A stretch of 64,000 nucleotides of DNA from G963692885 sp964658655 (GCA_964658655.1 CAZZZL010000018.1:1-64000), one strand, 5' to 3'. Positions 1 to 9,827 are shown, counted from the first letter of the stretch. Notes: generated by a model from the sequence alone, not told the origin. Translations and numbers: made by a program.

Positions 1-120
1 CACCCCCGCTCGGTGAGACCACTCCCGCTCGAAGCCAATGACCATGCCGACGCCGACAGAGACGGCGAGCTTGATGGTGACATCGGCTGCCGGGTATTTT
101 TCGATCACCGCCTGCGCCAT
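1..120 (-). CDS. MgtC/SapB-family membrane protein, N-terminal fragment (runs off left edge)
   Basis: Only the first 40 codons lie in the window; the gene continues leftward past base 1. The translation from the ATG at 120 gives a short hydrophilic leader, then a hydrophobic segment rich in V and G, then GFEREWSHRAGV. This matches the conserved first transmembrane segment of MgtC/SapB proteins, where a G-hERE-x-x-x-x-AG motif follows the helix. Family members are inner-membrane proteins linked to magnesium limitation and acid tolerance; the exact role here cannot be told from a fragment. It starts 22 nt downstream of a terminator that ends the preceding ino1 unit, so it probably has its own promoter or is reached by read-through. 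Confidence 0.6.
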   Translation of the reverse strand, partial: MAQAVIEKYPAADVTIKLAVSVGVGMVIGFEREWSHRAGV

Positions 121-142
121 CCGTGCGATGCAGGCACTGCAG

Positions 143-167
143 AAAAAAGGGGCAGCCGCAGCTCCCC
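143..167 (-). terminator. Rho-independent terminator after inositol-phosphate synthase
   Basis: Read on the minus strand this is a GC-rich hairpin (GGGGAGC, loop TGCG, GCT, one bulged G, CCCC) followed directly by six T residues. It lies 22 nt beyond the ino1 stop codon and so terminates that transcript. Confidence 0.8.
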
Positions 168-189
168 TCTCTTTACGACAAAACGCGGC

Positions 190-1551
<1,362 letters not shown>

Positions 1552-1650
1552 CCTTCTGTCTCTACTTTGTTATCGTCAAAACCCTAGTCTCTGCTTACTC
1601 CGGACGCTTTGGCAAGCAGGCACAGAGCGGCTTCCGACCTGGTGGGAGGC

Positions 1651-1664
1651 CGTTACCGGTAACG
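1651..1664. promoter_or_regulatory. 14-bp perfect palindrome upstream of ino1, LacI/GntR-like operator
   Basis: CGTTACCGGTAACG is its own reverse complement. It lies 100 nt upstream of the ino1 start and 36 nt past the end of dedA. The core GTTACCGGTAAC resembles the operator of the LacI-family gluconate regulators of enterobacteria. The protein that binds it here is unknown. Confidence 0.45.
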
Positions 1665-1700
1665 TCTGAGCATTGACGGGCGTTGACTAAAAGAGGACGT

Positions 1701-2342
1701 CTAAGCAGCGACGGAGTGACGGTCGCGATTCTTCCAGTGCGTCCAGACAAACCACACGATGCCGATGAGTAGGACCACTTCGACACCAAGATGGAAGCGA
1801 TGGAAGATGGCCTTGAAGCGGGGGTCCGTATCCCATCCCTGGCCCAGCTTCATGCCGACATAGGCGAGTACAAAACACCAGGGCCATGAACCAAGAAACG
1901 TGTAGATATGGAAGCGCACCTGTGACATACGCGCTATGCCGGCAGGCAGCGCGATGAAGGTGCGGACGACCGGAAGCAGCCGACCCACGAAGACGGTGAT
2001 GGAGCCGTACTTTTCAAAGAAGGCAGTAGTGCGGTCGAGGTCACGCGGGCTGAGCAACACGAATCGACCGAAGCGCTCGACCAATGGCCTGCCGCCGTAG
2101 GCCCCTATCCAGTACGCGACGACAGAGCCGAGGTTGCAGCCGATGGCACCGGCAGTAGCGACCGCAATCAGGTTCAGTTTGCCGGTGTGCACCAGGTAGC
2201 CGGCGAACGGCATAATGATTTCCGACGGCAGCGGAATGCAGGCCGACTCGATGCCCATCAGCAGTGCGACGCCAATGTAACCGGTGGCAGAAATGACGGA
2301 AATAATGAAGCCGGCGAGAAATCCAATGATCTTTTCTGACAT
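1701..2342 (-). CDS. DedA-family (SNARE-associated) membrane protein
   Basis: The 213-residue product has the DedA architecture: an N-terminal hydrophobic segment, the PLPSEIIMPFAGYL re-entrant motif (residues 35-48), a G-N/G-rich second segment (GCNLGSVVAYWIG), the FGR...VGRLLPVVRTFIALPAG signature around residues 115-135, and two C-terminal membrane helices. DedA proteins act as lipid-carrier flippases or scramblases, for example of undecaprenyl phosphate or phosphatidylethanolamine, and need the acidic and arginine residues seen here. The start at 2342 fits the family N-terminus; the longer open frame upstream is not conserved-looking. A TATACT box lies just 8 nt before this ATG, so the message may be leaderless. 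It is transcribed divergently from hemQ. Confidence 0.88.
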   Translation of the reverse strand: MSEKIIGFLAGFIISVISATGYIGVALLMGIESACIPLPSEIIMPFAGYLVHTGKLNLIAVATAGAIGCNLGSVVAYWIGAYGGRPLVERFGRFVLLSPRDLDRTTAFFEKYGSITVFVGRLLPVVRTFIALPAGIARMSQVRFHIYTFLGSWPWCFVLAYVGMKLGQGWDTDPRFKAIFHRFHLGVEVVLLIGIVWFVWTHWKNRDRHSVAA

Positions 2343-2350
2343 GCGCCTGC

Positions 2351-2356
2351 AGTATA
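2351..2356 (-). promoter_or_regulatory. Probable -10 box of dedA (near-leaderless start)
   Basis: On the minus strand TATACT is followed by 8 nt and then the ATG of the DedA gene. No good ribosome-binding site fits between them. No convincing -35 was found. Confidence 0.4.
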
Positions 2357-2430
2357 CCGTCTGGCGCAAAAGGACCCTGCTCGATAGCTGGCTCTTTGCT
2401 ACCATCGAGAGGTAGAGGAGCTTTCCTGAA

Positions 2431-3210
2431 ATGGCTGAAACGATTGCAATTCCCGCCCCGACTTCCCTTTCTCCCGCGACCAGCGAGGCTCCGCACAGCA
2501 AGCCCGCCGCAGAACCCGAAGTCGTCCGTCAGACCATCGGCTTCAGCTTCTTCAAAGTGATGCCGGAGTGGCGCCGCCTGCCGAAAGAAGAGCGGACGGC
2601 ACACAAGCAGGCCTTTGCCGAAGTATTGCGCAAGTGGAACCAGCCGGGTCGCCTGCTGTCGCTCACCTACTCGACTGTGGGTCTGCGACCGGATTGCGAT
2701 ATGTGTCTCTGGCGCATCTGCTACTCGCCGGAAGACCTGAGCGAGATGATGGGCGAACTGATGGGAACACCGCTGGGCGGCTACCTGGAGATTGCGCATA
2801 ACTACATCTCGATGACCAAGCGCTCGCCGTACCTGATCGGCCACGAGCATGAAGGCCAGCATGATTCCAAAGGCTCGATCCGCCCGGGCGGCCAGAAGTA
2901 TATCTTTGTGTATCCCTTCTGGAAGACGCGCTCATGGTACCTGCTGCCGATGGACGAACGGCAGCGCCTGATGCGTGAACACATTCGTATCGGTCACCTG
3001 TTTCCGCGCGTGAAGTTGAACACCACCTACTCCTTCGGACTCGATGATCAGGAGTTTGTCGTTGCCTTCGAAAGCAATTTCCCTTCAGACTTTCTGGACC
3101 TCGTACAGCAGTTGCGTGAAACAGAAATCAGCGCCTATACATTGAAGGACACGCCGATCTTCACCGGCATCCGCCTAAGCCCTGAAGACACCTTGAACCG
3201 CCTCGGGTAA
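2431..3210 (+). CDS. hemQ: Coproheme decarboxylase HemQ (chlorite dismutase family)
   Basis: The 259-residue protein is of the chlorite-dismutase-like fold family in its HemQ/ChdC branch, which decarboxylates coproheme III to heme b in the last step of the coproporphyrin-dependent pathway. The diagnostic block YPFWKTRSWYLLP (Y161 corresponds to the catalytic tyrosine in Firmicutes enzymes) is followed by the proximal-histidine segment REHIRIGH (H184). The C-terminal F...DDQEFVVAFE and TEISAYTLKDTPIFTG blocks are also typical. A GAGGAG ribosome site lies 10 nt before the ATG. The first 35 residues are a low-complexity leader rich in Pro and Ala. The gene sits next to hemA, hemC and hemD on the other strand, which supports the heme assignment over chlorite dismutase. 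Confidence 0.9.
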   Translation: MAETIAIPAPTSLSPATSEAPHSKPAAEPEVVRQTIGFSFFKVMPEWRRLPKEERTAHKQAFAEVLRKWNQPGRLLSLTYSTVGLRPDCDMCLWRICYSPEDLSEMMGELMGTPLGGYLEIAHNYISMTKRSPYLIGHEHEGQHDSKGSIRPGGQKYIFVYPFWKTRSWYLLPMDERQRLMREHIRIGHLFPRVKLNTTYSFGLDDQEFVVAFESNFPSDFLDLVQQLRETEISAYTLKDTPIFTGIRLSPEDTLNRLG

Positions 3211-3290
3211 CTGGCCGTTTCAGGCGGGCGCGGCGTTGCCGCTTATGCGTCCGTTGGTCGCACTCTTTTTCTTGGATCAGGCCCTATTAG

Positions 3291-4028
3291 ATGACGACGA
3301 AGACGCTGCAAACGAAGAAGACGGCTGTTGTGGCTGCTCCGAAAACGGCGAAGAAAAAGAGGGCGCGACAGCCGAAGATGGACGTCCGTCCGGAGCGTGT
3401 TGCCGCGATTCTTGATGGCTTGCGCAAGGCTCATCCGAATGCCGAGTGTGCTCTGATACACAAGAGCCCGTGGGAGCTGGTGGTGGCGACAATACTCTCC
3501 GCACAGTGCACGGATGTGCGAGTGAACCTGGTGACGCCGACACTCTTCAAGCACTTTCCAACACCGAAAAGTTTCGCCGAGGCATCGCTGCCGGCAATCG
3601 AAGAAGATATTCGCACCACGGGATTTTTTCGGAACAAGGCGAAGTCGATTTCGGGTGCGGCGAAACTGCTGGTCTCGAAGTACAACAGCAGGGTTCCTGA
3701 AACGATGGACGAGTTGCTGGAATTGCCCGGTGTTGCGCGCAAGACGGCGAACGTTGTCCTGGGCGTGGCATTTAGAAAGGCTGAGGGGATCGTCGTCGAT
3801 ACGCACGTATTGCGGCTCTCGAAGCGGCTTCAACTAACGGTCGCGACCGATCCGAAGAAGGTCGAGCAGGACCTGGTGAAAGTAATTCCGCGGGACCGGT
3901 GGATTGACTTTTCCCATGAACTGATTCTGCATGGACGATCGACGTGCATTGCGCGCAAGCCGCGCTGCATCGAGTGCATTCTCGAGCCGGTTTGCAACTC
4001 AGGCGACAAGACTTTTTCGACCCACTAG
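3291..4028 (+). CDS. nth: Endonuclease III
   Basis: This 245-residue DNA glycosylase/AP lyase removes oxidised pyrimidines in base-excision repair. The helix-hairpin-helix LPGVARKTANVV (145-156) contains the catalytic lysine K151. The catalytic aspartate is D170 in VVDTHVLRLSKR. The C-terminus carries the iron-sulfur ligand pattern C219-x6-C226-x2-C229-x5-C235, exactly the spacing expected for a 4Fe-4S loop. A Lys-rich N-terminal tail of about 30 residues precedes the family core. No clear ribosome site is visible before the ATG. It ends 12 nt from the convergent hemD stop. Confidence 0.95.
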   Translation: MTTKTLQTKKTAVVAAPKTAKKKRARQPKMDVRPERVAAILDGLRKAHPNAECALIHKSPWELVVATILSAQCTDVRVNLVTPTLFKHFPTPKSFAEASLPAIEEDIRTTGFFRNKAKSISGAAKLLVSKYNSRVPETMDELLELPGVARKTANVVLGVAFRKAEGIVVDTHVLRLSKRLQLTVATDPKKVEQDLVKVIPRDRWIDFSHELILHGRSTCIARKPRCIECILEPVCNSGDKTFSTH

Positions 4029-4040
4029 CGCAGCGTACTT

Positions 4041-4820
4041 TCATTGAAATGACTGGACCACGGCTGCTGCCAGGCCCTCTATGTTCGCGCTGGCAGCTTC
4101 AGCCGCGGCGGTCAACTGGTGCTCTTCCATCGCCTGCGTGGTGATGGGACCGATGGAAATCTGCTTCACGGCCGATGGCACGTGGACGCCTGCCTTCTGC
4201 ACCAGAGCGACGAAGTTGTGCACACAGGAGGCGCTGGTAAATGTAATGGCATCGACACCGGTCGTAAGAGCCTGTTGAAGCTCTGCAACTGAAGCTGTTG
4301 GAATGATCGACTGGTAGGCCTCTGCAATCGTGACCGAAACACCTGCTGCTCGGAGCGCCTCGGGAAGAATGTCCCGTGCCATTTTTGCGCGGACGATCAG
4401 CACGCGTTTGTTGCGGTTTTGAACCAGCGGGAGTAATGCTTCGACGAGCGATTCGGCGATGGCGCGCGGTGGAATGAGTTCAACCTGCAGACCGAGGGCA
4501 TTTACCGCATCCGCAGTGGATTTACCGATGGCGGCTATCTCAAAGGCCAGCAGTGCTTCGACGGGAATCTTCAGGAAGCGTAGCCTGCTGGCGATGGCGT
4601 CCACAGCGTTTGCACTGGTCAGAACCAGCCAATCGTAACAGGCAGTGTCCGAGAGTGCCGCGTCCAATGCGTCGTACGAATCGGGCGGAACGATCTCGAT
4701 CGTGGGAATCGCGATAACCTGTGCGCCAAGCGCTTCAAGAGCAGTCTGCAGCTTACCGCTTTGACCGCGCGGCCGCGTCACGAGGATGCGCTTGCCCAGC
4801 AGCGGCCGTGCTGCCGTCAA
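4041..4820 (-). CDS. hemD: Uroporphyrinogen-III synthase
   Basis: This cytoplasmic 259-residue enzyme cyclises hydroxymethylbilane to uroporphyrinogen III. The family diverges strongly in sequence, but the usual landmarks are in order: LVTRPRGQSGKL at the N-terminus, LVLTSANAVDA, AIGKSTADA, RAKMARDILPEAL and the FTSASCVHNF / SIGPITTQA blocks of the second half. Its ATG overlaps the hemC stop by 4 nt (ATGA), placing it last in the ccsA/hemX-hemA-hemC-hemD operon. Context adds most of the certainty. Confidence 0.92.
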   Translation of the reverse strand: MTAARPLLGKRILVTRPRGQSGKLQTALEALGAQVIAIPTIEIVPPDSYDALDAALSDTACYDWLVLTSANAVDAIASRLRFLKIPVEALLAFEIAAIGKSTADAVNALGLQVELIPPRAIAESLVEALLPLVQNRNKRVLIVRAKMARDILPEALRAAGVSVTIAEAYQSIIPTASVAELQQALTTGVDAITFTSASCVHNFVALVQKAGVHVPSAVKQISIGPITTQAMEEHQLTAAAEAASANIEGLAAAVVQSFQ

Positions 4821-5725
4821 GCGCGAACGCCCTGTTCGGCCAGGAGTTCACGCGCACCGAGAGCAAGCAGTTTTTCGGCGATCACGTGCCCCAGTTCGCG
4901 CGCGTCACTTCCCTGCCCCTGTGCGCGCAGGATGAGTCCGCCATCCGGCCGGGCGACGCAGGCAGAGATGTGCCACGCTTCCCCGTCGCGGCGGCAGTAG
5001 ACGCCGATCGGTACCTGGCAGCCGCCGCCCAGCGCGGCCAGAGCGGTGCGCTCCGCTGTGACCGCGGAGCAGGTGTCCGCATGATTCAGACGAGCGAGAA
5101 TGTTGCGCGTTACCGCGTCGTCTGCACGACATTCAATGGCGAGCGCACCCTGCCCGGGCGCGGGACACACGAGGTCTTCTGCGAAACGTTCGCGTATCCA
5201 TTCCGTGCGTCCAAGGCGATCGAGGCCGGCAGCAGCAACGACGATTGCTTCAACCTGGCCTTCGGCAAGCTTGCGCAGGCGTGTGTCGACATTGCCGCGA
5301 AATTCCACGTACTCGAGGTCGGGACGATGCGCCTTCAACTGGGCCTGTCGGCGAACGCTGCTCGTACCGACCCGGGCTCCGGCAGGCAACTCGCCGAAGG
5401 AGTGATATTGCGTGGACGCCAGGGCGTCACGCGGGTCAACACGTAACGGAATCGCACCGAGCACGAAGGGCGACGCGAGCTCGGTCGGCATATCTTTCAG
5501 GCTGTGGACTGCCAGGTCGACGCGCTTCTCAAGCAGCGCATCTTCGATCTCCTGGGTGAACATGCCTTTGGTGCCGACCTTTGCGAAAGCTACTTGCTGC
5601 AGGCGATCGCCGGTAGTCTGGATCAACTCAATCGCAACCTCGTAGCCAAGTTTGCGAAAGGCATCTGCGATGTGATCAGACTGCCACCGGGCAAGTTGAG
5701 AGCCGCGTGAACCGATGCGGATCAA
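4817..5725 (-). CDS. hemC: Hydroxymethylbilane synthase (porphobilinogen deaminase)
   Basis: The 302-residue enzyme polymerises four porphobilinogens on a dipyrromethane cofactor. MIRIGSRGSQLARWQ at the N-terminus, VHSLKDMPT (74-82), the arginine-rich VGTSSVRRQAQL (119-130) and the cofactor-anchoring cysteine C236 in LGGGCQVPIG are all present. Length is normal. It overlaps hemA upstream and hemD downstream by 4 nt each, indicating translational coupling. Confidence 0.97.
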   Translation of the reverse strand: MIRIGSRGSQLARWQSDHIADAFRKLGYEVAIELIQTTGDRLQQVAFAKVGTKGMFTQEIEDALLEKRVDLAVHSLKDMPTELASPFVLGAIPLRVDPRDALASTQYHSFGELPAGARVGTSSVRRQAQLKAHRPDLEYVEFRGNVDTRLRKLAEGQVEAIVVAAAGLDRLGRTEWIRERFAEDLVCPAPGQGALAIECRADDAVTRNILARLNHADTCSAVTAERTALAALGGGCQVPIGVYCRRDGEAWHISACVARPDGGLILRAQGQGSDARELGHVIAEKLLALGARELLAEQGVRA

Positions 5726-7152
5726 TCGCCTTTCTCCCGTCGCACGAGTGGGGCGTCGAGAAAATATTCGCCAACCGAAACAGGGATGCTTTCCGCCAGG
5801 TCGTCGTCGAGCAGGTCCAAGCCAAAAGCTTCCGCAGAGTCCGGCGCGATCTCGACAGGCGTCTCGGCAAGGATCTGATTGCGAACGATCGGCATGGCCG
5901 TGGTATCAACTTCGAAAACTTCGCAGATATTACGAATGGCCGCGGCATCGCCCTCGCGCGCGGCAGACTTCAATGCATGCACGGTCTGGTGGAGATACTT
6001 GTTCATGAGTCCGCGGGTCAGCGCTTCGACCGCAGTTTTCTGTTCCGGCGTGAGCGACTGCAGCTTGGATTGCATGCGCCGGGTCTCACCCTGGCGCGTA
6101 TTTTCGAAGTTCTTCTGCATCTCGACGATCGCCGGAACGACGTCAAGCGTGCGCAGGCTTAGCTGGAAGCGATCCACTTCCAGCTGAATGATGCGCTCGG
6201 CCTTCTCAGCCTCTTTGCCTCGTGTTGCAAGATGGCTTGCGGCAACAGATTGCAGATCGTCAATATCGTACAGAAATACGCCGTCAAGCCTGTTGACACC
6301 CGGATCGACATCGCGTGGCACGGCGATATCGACAAAAAAGATGGGGCGGCCGCGACGTTTCTGCAGCATTTTCTGCGCCTGTTCGCGGCGGAAGATCGGT
6401 TCGGACGAGCCGGTGGAGGTGATGATGATATCCGCCTTGTCAGCGTGCGCGTAAAGGTCCTCGAAGCGAACGGGGTGGCCTCCATAACGCTGGGCCAGGT
6501 TGACTGCGCGTTCAAAGGTGCGATTCGCGACCAGGATGGGCGCGGCGCCATTCTGCAGCAGGTGGCGCGCAGCCAGCTCGCTCATTTTGCCCGCACCAAC
6601 CAGCAGCACCTGCTTGCCCTCAAGTGATCCAAAAATGCGTTTGGCCAGTTCCACGGCGGTCGATGCAATGGATACCGAGGAGCTGCCAATCTGTGTCTCG
6701 GTGCGTATTTTTTTGGCAACGACAAGCGCCATGCGCAGGAGTTTATCGAGCGACGAACGGACGGCGCCGACGGACTGAGCGACTGCGAATGACTCCTTCA
6801 CCTGGCCGAGGATCTGCGGTTCGCCCACGATCATCGAATCCAGACTGGAGGTGACTCGGAAGAGGTGCTGCACAGCGTCGCGCTCGCGGTAGGTGTACAT
6901 GTGCGGATGCAGTGTCCGGGCATCGACAGCGAAGTGGTCTTCGAGGAATTGCAGAAGATTCGGCTCCTGCTCTTCGTGCAGCGTCACAAACTCGACGCGG
7001 TTGCAGGTGGAGAGAACCATGCACTCCTGCATGCCGGGCGCGCTGAGCAACTGGCGCGTGACTTCAGGCAGTGCATCGGAGGCAATCGCCAAGCGTTCAC
7101 GGATCTCAACAGGTGCAGTTTTATGGTTGATCCCCCAGAGCATGATCTTCAT
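5722..7152 (-). CDS. hemA: Glutamyl-tRNA reductase
   Basis: This enzyme reduces glutamyl-tRNA to glutamate-1-semialdehyde with NADPH, committing the C5 route of tetrapyrrole synthesis. The start at 7152 gives MKIMLWGINHKTAPVEIRE, the standard N-terminus, and overlaps the upstream stop as ATGA; the open frame extends 15 codons further upstream, but those residues are not family-like. The catalytic cysteine is in LSTCNRVEF, the GEPQILGQVK segment follows, and a Rossmann domain (VLLVGAGKMSELAARHL) binds NADPH. A C-terminal dimerisation helix completes the usual three-domain V-shape (476 residues). It is co-transcribed with hemC and hemD. Confidence 0.96.
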   Translation of the reverse strand: MKIMLWGINHKTAPVEIRERLAIASDALPEVTRQLLSAPGMQECMVLSTCNRVEFVTLHEEQEPNLLQFLEDHFAVDARTLHPHMYTYRERDAVQHLFRVTSSLDSMIVGEPQILGQVKESFAVAQSVGAVRSSLDKLLRMALVVAKKIRTETQIGSSSVSIASTAVELAKRIFGSLEGKQVLLVGAGKMSELAARHLLQNGAAPILVANRTFERAVNLAQRYGGHPVRFEDLYAHADKADIIITSTGSSEPIFRREQAQKMLQKRRGRPIFFVDIAVPRDVDPGVNRLDGVFLYDIDDLQSVAASHLATRGKEAEKAERIIQLEVDRFQLSLRTLDVVPAIVEMQKNFENTRQGETRRMQSKLQSLTPEQKTAVEALTRGLMNKYLHQTVHALKSAAREGDAAAIRNICEVFEVDTTAMPIVRNQILAETPVEIAPDSAEAFGLDLLDDDLAESIPVSVGEYFLDAPLVRREKGD

Positions 7153-7964
7153 GGGCCAGGGAACCTGTGGACCGAGCTGAACAGATTGGCGATCCAAACA
7201 CTGACGACCACGACAAACGCGAAGCTCGACACATAGACGGCGCGGCGGCCGCGCAGGCCCACGTTATGACGCATGAAGAGCATAAAGACGTAGAGTACCC
7301 ACATGGCGAACGAGAGCAGTACCTTGGGGTCAAGGAAGTAAGCAGCGCCAACGCTCTGCTGCGCGATGAACGATCCCGCGAGCAGTCCAAGTGTCATGCA
7401 GTGGAAGCCAATGGTCAGGCTGCGGTTCGAGATGCTGTCCATGACGGCCAGCGGCGGAAGCCACGCCAGGAAACCGGTGCCAGACTTGTTCTTGAGACGC
7501 TGCTCCTGCATCAGGTAGAAAAGGCTGCTCAGCAGACTGAAGATCAGCGCGACATAGGCAGCGAGCAATGCGCCGACATGGATGAAGAGCCAGCCGGAGC
7601 GAATCATCGGCGAGTTGAAGGTCGCGTGGTCCGGGCCGACCGCGGGGGTGATGAGCAGTAATAATGCGAGCGGCAGGGCGAAGATACCGAACCCCGTCGC
7701 ACGGTAGGTGAACACGACCAGCAGATACGCTGCAACGATCAGGATGGAGAGAACCGATTCGACCTCATGCATGCCGACCGGCATCCAGTGACGGGCAGCG
7801 GAGAGCATCTCGACGATGGCAACAAAGTGAAAAAAGAAGCCGCCCAGGGTAGCCGGCAGGGCGATGCGCTGCAGCCGCGGCCGGCGGTAAAGTACCGCAG
7901 GCAGGGTAGTTGCACAGGCTGCGCAATAGAAAATCGCCGCGACTCGTAGCCAGAGTAGATGCAT
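7149..7964 (-). CDS. CcsA/HemX-type cytochrome c assembly membrane protein
   Basis: This is a polytopic membrane protein (271 residues, about eight hydrophobic segments) of the CcsA/CcmC/HemX superfamily. Conserved-looking features are the GMHEVESVLSIL loop after the second or third segment, and FIHVGALLAAYVALIFSLLSSLFYLMQE, which resembles the CcsA core helix. The usual tryptophan-rich WWD heme-handling motif is not evident. That absence, plus the position directly before hemA with a 4-nt overlap, favours the HemX type, thought to affect glutamyl-tRNA reductase abundance, over a true heme lyase. The ATG at 7964 follows GGCGGAA and is preferred to the TTG at 7976. Confidence 0.82.
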   Translation of the reverse strand: MHLLWLRVAAIFYCAACATTLPAVLYRRPRLQRIALPATLGGFFFHFVAIVEMLSAARHWMPVGMHEVESVLSILIVAAYLLVVFTYRATGFGIFALPLALLLLITPAVGPDHATFNSPMIRSGWLFIHVGALLAAYVALIFSLLSSLFYLMQEQRLKNKSGTGFLAWLPPLAVMDSISNRSLTIGFHCMTLGLLAGSFIAQQSVGAAYFLDPKVLLSFAMWVLYVFMLFMRHNVGLRGRRAVYVSSFAFVVVVSVWIANLFSSVHRFPGP

Positions 7965-8201
7965 CGGTTCCGCCAACTCTCAAGTATAGCGGCGCCGTGC
8001 CTCAATGGACAGGATGGAAGACGCTCACGCCCATGGCCGATTGTGTAAGGTCGAGTTTCCGCTGCACGTGAAGCAATGTGGCCGCTTCAATATGCATCCG
8101 ACGGCAGCTTCCTGCTCGTTTCAGGAACAGGATGAAAGTGGTCGAAATGTGGCATTGCGCCCAAAGCGCGCAGACTAGACTACCGGCCAGGCGGTAAGCA
8201 T

Positions 8202-8936
8202 TTGAGTAGACGACTTCAATACGGCTGCATTTGGATCGGCCTGCTGCTGGCGGTGTCTGCCTGCGCAGCAACGATCGCGGTGCCGGGAAACGAGAAGTTG
8301 ATCGTCGTCGGCTTCATGGGTGGCCGCGTCAGCCCCGGCAACCTGGTTCACCGCGAGGCCCTGATGGCCAGGGACCTGCAGCAGGGCCACCCGCTTTCTC
8401 TGAATGCTGTGGTATTCGCCAATCATGATGGAGACCGGGCCCTGCGCGCCTTGTTGCATTTGCTTGATGAAAATCGCGATGGCCAAGTCAGTGACGAAGA
8501 AAAGCAGGCGGCGCGCATCGTCATTTTCGGGCATAGCTGGGGCGCATCCGAGACCGTGAACCTGGCCAATCGACTGGATGCCCTTGGCATCCCGGTGCTG
8601 CTTACGGTGCAGGTCGATAGCGTGCAGAAGCAGAATGAGAATGACCGGCGCATTCCGGCCAATGTCCATCAGGCGGTTAATTTCTACCAGACTGAAGGAC
8701 TTCTGCATGGCCGAACGATGATTGAAGCGGCCGACCCGTCGAAGACACGCGTGCTCGGGAATTACGAATCCAGCTATCGCAGCAACCCGGTGTCCTGCGC
8801 CGGATATCCGTGGTTTGCCCGCACATTCATGCGACCGCATATTGAGATCGAAAATGATCCGCTGGTCTGGACGAGAATCGAGGCGCTCATCCTTACGCAG
8901 CTGGCGCTCCCGCAGACTTCGCAGTTGAAGCCCTGA
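8202..8936 (+). CDS. Putative lipoprotein alpha/beta hydrolase with an EF-hand loop
   Basis: This 244-residue protein of unknown specific function starts with a TTG codon. A hydrophobic N-terminal segment ends in LLLAVSAC, a plausible lipobox with the cysteine near residue 21, so it is probably anchored on the outer face of a membrane. GHSWGA around residue 110 is a GxSxG-type nucleophile elbow of the alpha/beta-hydrolase fold. Just before it lies DENRDGQVSDEE, which matches the 12-residue canonical EF-hand calcium loop at every ligand position (D1, N3, D5, G6, V8, S9, E12). Only one EF-hand is seen. The catalytic acid and histidine were not assigned. It stands alone between divergent and convergent neighbours. 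Confidence 0.7.
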   Translation: MSRRLQYGCIWIGLLLAVSACAATIAVPGNEKLIVVGFMGGRVSPGNLVHREALMARDLQQGHPLSLNAVVFANHDGDRALRALLHLLDENRDGQVSDEEKQAARIVIFGHSWGASETVNLANRLDALGIPVLLTVQVDSVQKQNENDRRIPANVHQAVNFYQTEGLLHGRTMIEAADPSKTRVLGNYESSYRSNPVSCAGYPWFARTFMRPHIEIENDPLVWTRIEALILTQLALPQTSQLKP

Positions 8937-8969
8937 AAAGTGAGGAGCAGTCCGGCACCAAAGAATCGC

Positions 8970-9827
8970 CTACGGATTAAGGGACGAGGTAGCCGGTAGA
9001 TGTTCCAGGGCATCGTCTCGTGTCAATTGCTGAACCTTGACCGACTGCGGGCGAAAGTCGGAGCGCGAGGCCTTTTCAACTTCGCCATGCTTGTTGAAAT
9101 TCAGCTTCCAGCTACCGCTGCGTGAAGGGTCCGAGAGTTCACTGAACGCGATAGATGCCGTGCCATTTTTGGCGATCATGATGACCGGTGTGGTCGCGCG
9201 GCGGACGGCCAGATTCCAGCCTGCGCTGACACTGTCTGACTCGGTTGGAATGGCCGGAACTCCTCCGGCGATGGCGATGTAGAGCGCACCGTAGTTAACC
9301 CAGGCCGAGTTGGTGCTGATGGCGCCAGGCTCGCGCTCGCTGCGAAGAAGACGGTTGAAGACTGCGTACGTGCCTTTATCCTGCCAGTCCGAGCGAAACG
9401 GATGCAGACCGTGCGAGTAAGCCGGCACCACCTGCACGAGTTCATTTTCGGCCTGCGGAATGATCGCGACAAAGCGCGACCTCTCTTTAGAATCACCGTC
9501 GTGTGTGAATGCGAGGATCAGGTGTTTTTGCACGAGAGGGGAGACTGATTGCGTATAGCTCCAGTCGGGCGCATCCACATCAAAGCCGTGGAAACGCGCC
9601 GCGCGGACAAGGTCTGCGTGCCGCGTTGCGAGCAGTGCCTGCGCATCCGGCGTCATCTGGCTGGCCGGTACATCCGTGAGCGTCGCCATTGGCTGACAAT
9701 CCAGCTGCGAGGCGGGGAGCCCGTCTGAGACATAGTGATTCTGCAGACACTGCGCTCGAGAGACCATGCTAGCCGAAGCGAGCAGGAGCAGCGATGTGTA
9801 GGTCGCGATGCGGAGGATTGAGACCAT
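8970..9827 (-). CDS. Secreted protein of unknown function
   Basis: I do not recognise this 285-residue protein. It begins with a clear signal peptide (MVSILRIATYTSLLLLASASMVSRA, likely cleaved before QCLQNH) and is otherwise soluble. Cysteines near residues 27 and 44 of the precursor could form a disulfide in the periplasm. There are no recognisable catalytic motifs. It lies between a hydrolase on the other strand and a secreted TPR protein on the same strand. Confidence 0.75.
   Translation of the reverse strand: MVSILRIATYTSLLLLASASMVSRAQCLQNHYVSDGLPASQLDCQPMATLTDVPASQMTPDAQALLATRHADLVRAARFHGFDVDAPDWSYTQSVSPLVQKHLILAFTHDGDSKERSRFVAIIPQAENELVQVVPAYSHGLHPFRSDWQDKGTYAVFNRLLRSEREPGAISTNSAWVNYGALYIAIAGGVPAIPTESDSVSAGWNLAVRRATTPVIMIAKNGTASIAFSELSDPSRSGSWKLNFNKHGEVEKASRSDFRPQSVKVQQLTRDDALEHLPATSSLNP

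Noticed and set aside
2041..2862. 273-codon minus-strand open frame across dedA and hemQ
   Set aside because: Overlaps two well-supported genes and has no recognisable domain.
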